Source of the DNA: a bacterium
GTDB taxonomy: Bacteria > Verrucomicrobiota > Verrucomicrobiae > Limisphaerales > J093
NCBI GenBank assembly: GCA_021839785.1
Contig: JAKCAB010000494.1
Location: forward strand, 1-6,930
DNA length: 6,930 bases
Direction of reading: 5' to 3'
A model generated the notes under the pieces. The model was not told the origin of the DNA. It saw only the letters and a list, made by a program, of their open reading frames with translations, and ran no database searches. Of this stretch, positions 1 to 5,430 are shown piece by piece; position 1 is the stretch's first letter; each line of letters opens with the position of its first letter. A program made the translations under genes and the position numbers.

Positions 1-2
1 AC

Positions 3-3000
3 GGAACGGCCGACGTGGCGGAAGGCCAATGCATCCCGTGGCTGGACTACCGGGCGGGCGGCATCGTCGGCGAATCGGTGAACGTGAACTACGACATCCG
101 CTGGCCGGACGACGTGCCGGTCCTGCAGTTCGGCGACACGTTGCTGAAGTCGAAGAACGAGCTCCCCGGCGTCAAAAACATGGCCAACGCCGGCATCGTC
201 TTTGACGACTTGAACCCGCTCGGCGCCGCGCCGCTCTCCGGCCTGGCGCGGTTGTTCGATCCGCTCAGCGGGCGCACCATCGCGTTGCCGAAGTCCTTCG
301 AGTTCCCCACCTCGATCAAGCGGGTCAACATCAACGGCAAGGAGTATTTCGCCGACCTGCCTTACGCCCTCAAATTGCGACTCACGTACGATCCCATCAA
401 CAAATGGCTCACCTTCAGCGGCCATCTGGACGAGGCCTTCGGCGTGGGACCGAACCCGTTGCTCCTGATCAACGTGCTGTCCGAGCGCGAACGCGACCGG
501 ATCAAGGAACTGGCGCCGGACTCGACCGCGTGGTCGGACGCCATCGACCTGTTGTACTACCTGACGCTGAATCCGAACCAGGTGGACGTGGATCGCGTGA
601 ACGGTCCGGACCAGCAGTTGCGGCTGGGCCTGATCACGCAGTACACGGTGGTCCGCAGCCAGAAGGTGACCAACAGCTTCAACGGGGTGGTGTCCACTCA
701 GCACCTGACCAACTATACGTTTGCCCTGCCCACCAATCTGACCGACCTGACGATCGTGTCCACCAACGTCGTGCCGGAGCCTTTGGGCGACCTGCCCAAG
801 GCGCTCACCGCCGCGCAGGGCGGCGTGCCGCCCGCCACGCCCCGGCCCGGCAACGCGCTCGCGTTCGCGGGCGCCGGGTACGTCGGCATGACCACGCTCG
901 GCGCGCTGCAAGACTTCACCATCGGCGTCTGGGCGAAGATCGAGCCGGCCAACACCGGGCCGCTGTTCGGCGCGCTCAAGGGTGCCGAAGTCGGCATTTT
1001 CCTGCGGCCGGAGCCGGGCGCGAACCGCTTTGTTTTGGCGGACCGGCCGGACACCTCCACGCCGCTGGGCATCGTCAGCTACACCTTCGACGCGGACTGG
1101 CACTTCTACAGCCTCGTGCGGAGCCTGAAGGCCTCCGAGTTGCGCGTGTTCGTGGACGGTGTGCTCGCGGGCACGGTGCCGGCCGCGGGCCTGACCAGCG
1201 CTGTGGGGATGCGAGTGGGCGATGGCTTCACCGGCCAACTCGACGAGTTCCAAATCTGGAGCATCGCCCGCAGCGGCGACCAGATTGCCGCGAAGATGAA
1301 CAAGCGCCTGAACGGCCACGAAGATGGCCTGCTGGCGTACTGGCAGCTTGACGAAGGCGCCGGGGGCACCGTGGCCGACGCCACGGGACTCGGTTTCGGC
1401 GGCACGATCGTGGGCGGCCCGGCGTGGATCGCCTCGACGGCCTCAGCCGGGATTCCGCCGCGTTACCTCACGATCGCCGAGAACAACGATCCCAACCTGC
1501 CGGGCCTGCCGGTGGCGCTCCACATCATCCAGGTGGACGACGGCCCGTACCGCGGCGACATCAAGGTGCTGCCTTCCGACAACGTGTTCGACGAGCGGTT
1601 GACCTTGCGGCACAGCGGCGACTTCGGCGGCGCGCCCGGCCTGGTCAACCTCGAGTGGTACTACAAACCCGACAGCGCCGACTTCAATCCGGAAGACCTG
1701 CCCGTGGTGGATCCGGTCACCGGCGACCTCACCGATCCGCGCGGCTGGATCAAGTACCCCACCGACCCGGCCGACGGCAACGGCGTCAACGACATCACCA
1801 TCGGCGAAGGTGGCGAATCCGGCCTGCTGACGTTGTCCGACAACTGGTTCATCTGCCGGTATCGCGGTTATGCAATCAACCTCAAGCCGGCGACCGCCTG
1901 GAGCGACTGGGTCGGCGATCCCGCGGGCGTGAGCAAGCCGCGGGCGGCGCTGGCCGAAGGCTGGATCAAGCGCGTGTTGCGCGGGCTCAACCCTTTCGAT
2001 TCGCGGATCAGCGACTTCCACGAGGCCGAGGCCAGCACCTACACCAGCATGTTGGTGCAGGCGGGCAGGCGCTACGAAGGCCCGATTCCGTTCAACCCGA
2101 GCGCGGACGCCGTCAACAGCGTGGGCTTGATCGAGGCTTACGAGACCGTTTTGCGCCGCGGCAAGGGCCTGAGCATCGACGGCGTGCCGCCGGCGAATTT
2201 CGACCCGGCGAACAACGCGCTGTTGCTCGTTTCGGGCAAGATCGCCGACCTCTACATGTTGCTGGGCAACGAGGCCTACGCCGACGCCTCCGATCCCACG
2301 ATCGGATTTGGGACCAGCAGTTCGGAGTATGGCAGCCTGGCGACCTCCGTCTTTGCCTTCATGAACCAGGTGGACTCCTTGCTCGAGGAGGAACTGGTGT
2401 TGCTCCGCGGCCGGGATGACCGCTCCGCCGGCGTGCAGGCCCCGCCCGTGTACAATCGCCTCTATTGGAACTTCACCCTGGGCGAAGGCGAGGTGGCCTA
2501 CCAGCAAACTTACAACGTCTCCGACCAGAACCACGACGGGTTCATCGACGTGAAGGACGCGGCGATCCTTTATCCGCAAGGGCACGGCGATGCCTGGGGG
2601 CATTACCTGACCGCCATCATGGAGTACTACAGCCTGTTGCGACACCCGAACTTCACGTGGATTCCGCGTGCGGAGTCGGTCTCCGTGGCCGGCACGGCCG
2701 TGCAGGTCGATTTCTTGGACGAGCGCAAGTTCGCCCGGGCGGCGGCGGCCAAGGCCAGGACCGGCAAGGAGGTCGTGGACCTGACTTACCGGCTCAACTA
2801 CGTCGAAGATCCCGCCGGCCAATGGCAGGGCTACCAAGACACGGACACGGACCGGGCTTGGGGCGTGACCGAATGGGCGCGCCGCGCCGGCCAGGGGGCT
2901 TACTTCGACTGGCTGACGGCGAACACCATCCTGCCGGCCGAGGACCCGAACCCGAACCACACCGGCATCCAAAAAATCGACCGCACGACCGTGGGCGAGC

Positions 3001-5405
3001 TGGCCGAGATTCAAGCGCAGCACGACGAAACCCAGACCCTCATGGATCAGGCGGACATCGGCTTGAACCCGGTCGGCCTGGAAAAGGGCACGGTGCCGTT
3101 CGACATCGATCCGACGTTCCTCACCACGGCCTCCACCATCCAGTCTAAGACCCACTTCGAGCAAGTCTATGACCGGGCCATCAAGGCGATGGCCAACGCC
3201 GTCACGGTCTGGAACGAAGCCAACAAGGCGACGCAAATGCTCCGGGCGAACCAGGACAGCGTGGACGCCTTCACCCGGAACCTGCGGGACCGGGAATATG
3301 ACTTCAAGAACCGCCTGATCGAGGTGTTCGGCTACCCGTACGCGGGCGACATTGGCGCAGGGAAGACTTATCCGAGTGGCTACGATGGGCCGGACCTCTA
3401 TCATTACATGTACGTGAACACGAAGGAGGTCACCGGGGTCAACGCGCCGCCGAACACTAATTTCGTGGGCTACTTCACCGCGCCGCAGGCCGGGCTGGCG
3501 ACCAACGATTTCTTCCTGGGCTTCAACCCCACCACCCTGGAGACCTCGGTGTTGCAGGTGAATTACCCCATCTCGGCCGCCGATTACGGCTTCGAGGCGC
3601 CGGACTCGTGGGGCCAGCGCCGCGCGCCGGGCGAAATTCAAATGGCGCTCTCTGACTTGGTCCAGGCCGAGGCGTTGTTGAAGAAGGCCATGCAGGATTA
3701 CGACGGGTTGATCCAGGACATTCAGGCAGCCATCGACTTGCTCAAGACTCGCTATGACGTGGACGCGCAGAAGATCGCCCTGCTCCGCAACAACAAGACC
3801 ACCCTCTCGGACATGAACGCCGAGATCCTCCGTTACAAGCGGGCGCAGGTCAGCCTCAACCGCATCAACGACACCGTCACCGAGGAAACCGACAATCTCC
3901 TGGACGGCGTCCCGCGGGTGGCGATCGCGGGGCTGGCCTTCGGCGGCGACCTTTCTGCGCCGCTCCGCGGTGCGGTCCGGTTTGCGCTGCACGCCGTGAA
4001 ACTGGGCATGTCGATCGCCTCGGATGTGATGGAAGTGCAGCAGGTCGTGACGGAGCAAGACAAGGAGGATACCCAGTTGCAGACGGACATCGACCTCGCG
4101 ATCCAGGACCAGCGTCTGGAAGTGCAGCAGCGGGTGAAGGACATCGAACACCAGGTCCGGAACGAAGCGGCCGCGCGGCTCACGGTCTTCAACCAGCGCG
4201 AGGTTGTGCAACAGGCCGCCGGCCGGTTCCTGGCGGCCGTCGCCAAGGGACAGCGCATCATCGAGGAACGCGTGCGGTTCCGGCAGATCGCCGCCGGCCA
4301 GATCCAGAACAACCGCTACCGGGATATGACGTTCCGCATCTTCCGGAATGACGCGCTGCAAAAATACCGCGCCCAGTTCGACCTGGCGCTGCGGTACGTG
4401 TACCTGGCCGCCACTGCCTACGATTACGAGGTCAATCTGCTCCGCACCGACACGCGCGCCGGCGCGCAGTTCCTGACCGACTTGATCCGCCAACGCAGCC
4501 TGGGACAAATGAACGGCGAACAGCCGGTCGTTGGCGAACCCGGCCTGGCGGACCCGCTCGGCCGGTTGAGCCAGAACTTTGGCGTGCTCAAGACCCAGCT
4601 TGGTATCAACAACCCGCAGACCGAGACTGGCCGTTTCTCTCTGCGAAACGAATTGTTCCGCATCGGCCAAAGCACCGCCAGCGCCACCAACGTCCTGGGC
4701 GTGGCCAGGGAGGAAAACTGGAAGCAGGTGCTCACCAAGAGCCGCGTGGCCAACCTCTGGGACGTGCCGGAGTTCCGGCGCTACATGCGGCCGTTTGCCC
4801 CGGAAAACCTGGGGCCGCAGCCGGGCATCGTCATTCGCTTCCCGACGACGGTCACCTTCGGCCTGAACTTCTTCGGCTGGCCGCTGGCGGGCGGCGACAG
4901 CGCTTACGACTCCAGCCGCTTTGCGACCAAGGTCCGCTCCGTGGGCGTGTGGTTCACCGATTACAACGGCAACGATCTTTCGCTCACGCCGCGCGTCTAT
5001 CTCGTCCCGCTCGGCATGGACGTGCTTCGCTCGCCGAGCGGCGATAATCTGGAGACTCGCGAATGGCGCATCGTGGACCAGCAGATTCCGATCCCGTTCC
5101 CGATCGGGTCCACCACGCTGCACAATCCGAGCTACATCCCGATCAACGACGCGCTGGGCGGGACCTTCGCGGACATCCGGCGCTACGCCGGCGTCCGCGC
5201 TTACCACGACAGCGGCGGATTCGATCCCGCGGAGGCCACCACCGACAGCCGCCTGATCGGCCGGTCGGTCTGGAACAGCCAGTGGATGCTCGTCATCCCG
5301 GGCGGCACCTTGCTCAACGACCCGGACGCCGGGCTGGACAAGTTCATCAACTCGGTCTCCGACATCAAAATCTTCTTCCAGACCTACTCGTATCCGGGGA
5401 ACTGA
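3..5405 (+). CDS. Giant LamG / coiled-coil protein with Tc-toxin-A-like C-terminal part (5'-truncated)
   Basis: The frame is open from base 3 and ends at TGA 5403-5405. The first possible start, GTG at 15, has no visible ribosome binding site and sits inside domain-like sequence, so the true start lies upstream. Residues below count from that GTG. Seen: 1-279 beta-rich, unassigned; 280-478 LamG-like; 479-1045 unassigned, with an EF-hand loop at 837-848 and the conserved-looking block GHGDAWGHYL at 856-865; 1046-1105 helical; 1106-1206 with a Gly/Tyr/Pro-rich motif (GYDGPDLYHY, 1122-1131); 1207-1297 coiled coil; 1299-1325 Gly/Ala-rich hydrophobic stretch; 1347-1475 second helical arm; 1604-1796 beta-rich C-terminus. 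From about 1046 on, this order mirrors the shaft, pore tip and C-terminal domain of Tc-toxin A subunits (family knowledge recalled, not searched). Function is inferred only: a surface or secreted rod-like protein that binds glycans or cells, perhaps pore-forming. An adhesin or structural fibre is the main alternative. It is probably co-transcribed with the next gene. Confidence 0.93.
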   Translation, partial: GTADVAEGQCIPWLDYRAGGIVGESVNVNYDIRWPDDVPVLQFGDTLLKSKNELPGVKNMANAGIVFDDLNPLGAAPLSGLARLFDPLSGRTIALPKSFEFPTSIKRVNINGKEYFADLPYALKLRLTYDPINKWLTFSGHLDEAFGVGPNPLLLINVLSERERDRIKELAPDSTAWSDAIDLLYYLTLNPNQVDVDRVNGPDQQLRLGLITQYTVVRSQKVTNSFNGVVSTQHLTNYTFALPTNLTDLTIVSTNVVPEPLGDLPKALTAAQGGVPPATPRPGNALAFAGAGYVGMTTLGALQDFTIGVWAKIEPANTGPLFGALKGAEVGIFLRPEPGANRFVLADRPDTSTPLGIVSYTFDADWHFYSLVRSLKASELRVFVDGVLAGTVPAAGLTSAVGMRVGDGFTGQLDEFQIWSIARSGDQIAAKMNKRLNGHEDGLLAYWQLDEGAGGTVADATGLGFGGTIVGGPAWIASTASAGIPPRYLTIAENNDPNLPGLPVALHIIQVDDGPYRGDIKVLPSDNVFDERLTLRHSGDFGGAPGLVNLEWYYKPDSADFNPEDLPVVDPVTGDLTDPRGWIKYPTDPADGNGVNDITIGEGGESGLLTLSDNWFICRYRGYAINLKPATAWSDWVGDPAGVSKPRAALAEGWIKRVLRGLNPFDSRISDFHEAEASTYTSMLVQAGRRYEGPIPFNPSADAVNSVGLIEAYETVLRRGKGLSIDGVPPANFDPANNALLLVSGKIADLYMLLGNEAYADASDPTIGFGTSSSEYGSLATSVFAFMNQVDSLLEEELVLLRGRDDRSAGVQAPPVYNRLYWNFTLGEGEVAYQQTYNVSDQNHDGFIDVKDAAILYPQGHGDAWGHYLTAIMEYYSLLRHPNFTWIPRAESVSVAGTAVQVDFLDERKFARAAAAKARTGKEVVDLTYRLNYVEDPAGQWQGYQDTDTDRAWGVTEWARRAGQGAYFDWLTANTILPAEDPNPNHTGIQKIDRTTVGELAEIQAQHDETQTLMDQADIGLNPVGLEKGTVPFDIDPTFLTTASTIQSKTHFEQVYDRAIKAMANAVTVWNEANKATQMLRANQDSVDAFTRNLRDREYDFKNRLIEVFGYPYAGDIGAGKTYPSGYDGPDLYHYMYVNTKEVTGVNAPPNTNFVGYFTAPQAGLATNDFFLGFNPTTLETSVLQVNYPISAADYGFEAPDSWGQRRAPGEIQMALSDLVQAEALLKKAMQDYDGLIQDIQAAIDLLKTRYDVDAQKIALLRNNKTTLSDMNAEILRYKRAQVSLNRINDTVTEETDNLLDGVPRVAIAGLAFGGDLSAPLRGAVRFALHAVKLGMSIASDVMEVQQVVTEQDKEDTQLQTDIDLAIQDQRLEVQQRVKDIEHQVRNEAAARLTVFNQREVVQQAAGRFLAAVAKGQRIIEERVRFRQIAAGQIQNNRYRDMTFRIFRNDALQKYRAQFDLALRYVYLAATAYDYEVNLLRTDTRAGAQFLTDLIRQRSLGQMNGEQPVVGEPGLADPLGRLSQNFGVLKTQLGINNPQTETGRFSLRNELFRIGQSTASATNVLGVAREENWKQVLTKSRVANLWDVPEFRRYMRPFAPENLGPQPGIVIRFPTTVTFGLNFFGWPLAGGDSAYDSSRFATKVRSVGVWFTDYNGNDLSLTPRVYLVPLGMDVLRSPSGDNLETREWRIVDQQIPIPFPIGSTTLHNPSYIPINDALGGTFADIRRYAGVRAYHDSGGFDPAEATTDSRLIGRSVWNSQWMLVIPGGTLLNDPDAGLDKFINSVSDIKIFFQTYSYPGN
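852..1448 (+). other. LamG / concanavalin-A-like lectin domain in the giant protein
   Basis: Residues about 280-478 read as a LamG/pentraxin-type jelly roll. The visible landmarks come in the usual order: NALAFAGAGYVGM opening strand (280-292), FTIGVWAKIE (301-310, the W-containing strand), WHFYSLVRS (362-370), RVFVDGVLAG (377-386, the typical VFVDG turn), GQLDEFQIWSIARS (408-421, the typical LDEFQIW strand) and LLAYWQLDEGAGGTVADATG (439-458) as the closing segment. About 200 residues is normal for the family. Such domains bind carbohydrate or protein ligands outside the cell. The ligand cannot be read from the sequence. Confidence 0.88.
2523..2558 (+). other. Single EF-hand / dockerin-type calcium loop
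   Basis: Residues 837-848 (DQNHDGFIDVKD) fit the 12-residue EF-hand loop: D at 1, N at 3, D at 5, G at 6, hydrophobic I at 8, D at 9 and D at 12. A dockerin would need two such loops with a linker, and I see no second one nearby, so this is best called an isolated calcium-binding loop. It lies just before the GHGDAWGHYL block, in the middle of a region I cannot assign, and probably stabilises that fold extracellularly. Confidence 0.7.
3144..4433 (+). other. Helical coiled-coil shaft region, Tc-A-like
   Basis: Residues about 1046-1473 are mostly long amphipathic helices rich in Q, E, K, R, A and L. Arm one covers 1046-1105 and 1207-1297, interrupted by a Gly/Tyr/Pro-rich insert (1106-1206). 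Arm two covers 1347-1475. Between the arms lies a short Gly/Ala-rich hydrophobic stretch. Motifs that recall the Tc-toxin A shaft are RANQDSVDAF (1078-1087, compare E-R-Q-D-A-E-A in TcA), FRNDAL (1443-1448, compare FSNQAL) and AYDYE (1468-1472, compare AYRWE). The TcA sequences are recalled from memory, and coiled coils look alike by chance, so the family link is tentative. The coiled-coil reading itself is firm. Confidence 0.62.
3909..3989 (+). other. Putative pore-tip hairpin between the two helical arms
   Basis: Residues 1299-1325 (beginning VPRVAIAGLAFGG) are the only Gly/Ala-rich, low-charge hydrophobic stretch within the coiled-coil region. They sit exactly where the chain must turn back between the two arms. 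In Tc-toxin A subunits the equivalent spot (VPNIFGFAGGG, recalled) forms the membrane-inserting tip of the translocation channel. The VP, the aromatic, the GG and a following G-A are shared. It could instead be a plain loop in a non-toxic rod. Confidence 0.4.
4821..5402 (+). other. C-terminal beta domain, TcB-binding-domain-like
   Basis: Residues about 1603-1796 change from helical to beta-rich: GIVIRFP at the start, KVRSVGVWFTDYNGN (1639-1653), WMLVIPGG near 1757, and SDIKIFFQTYSY (1782-1793) at the very end. In Tc-toxin A proteins the last domain likewise opens with a K-x-x-SV-type strand and closes with a D-I-I-L-H-I-R-Y strand before the stop, and it binds the TcB cocoon. The layout matches. 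The loops do not align by eye, and no TcB gene is visible here. Confidence 0.42.
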
Positions 5406-5430
5406 ATCGACGAACAGAGGAAATTCGATC
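5406..5430 (+). promoter_or_regulatory. Short intergenic gap with ribosome binding site for gene 2
   Basis: Only 25 bases separate the stop of gene 1 from the ATG of gene 2. AGAGGA at 5416-5421 is a good Shine-Dalgarno match 9 bases before ATG 5431, and it fixes that start. No terminator hairpin or recognisable promoter fits in the gap, which supports co-transcription of the two genes. Confidence 0.75.

Noticed and set aside
1..14. GTG 15 as the true start of gene 1
   Set aside because: The frame is already open upstream of it, no ribosome binding site is visible, and the sequence reads as the interior of a domain without any signal peptide.
404..2419. Plus-strand frames at 404-1351 and 1424-2419 within gene 1
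   Set aside because: They are out of frame with the LamG and downstream domains, rich in R/G/A/P/H, and have no recognisable fold. They are shadows of gene 1.
2523..2558. A full dockerin, suggesting cellulosome-type assembly
   Set aside because: Only one calcium loop is present, and the second loop and helix that a dockerin needs are not visible.
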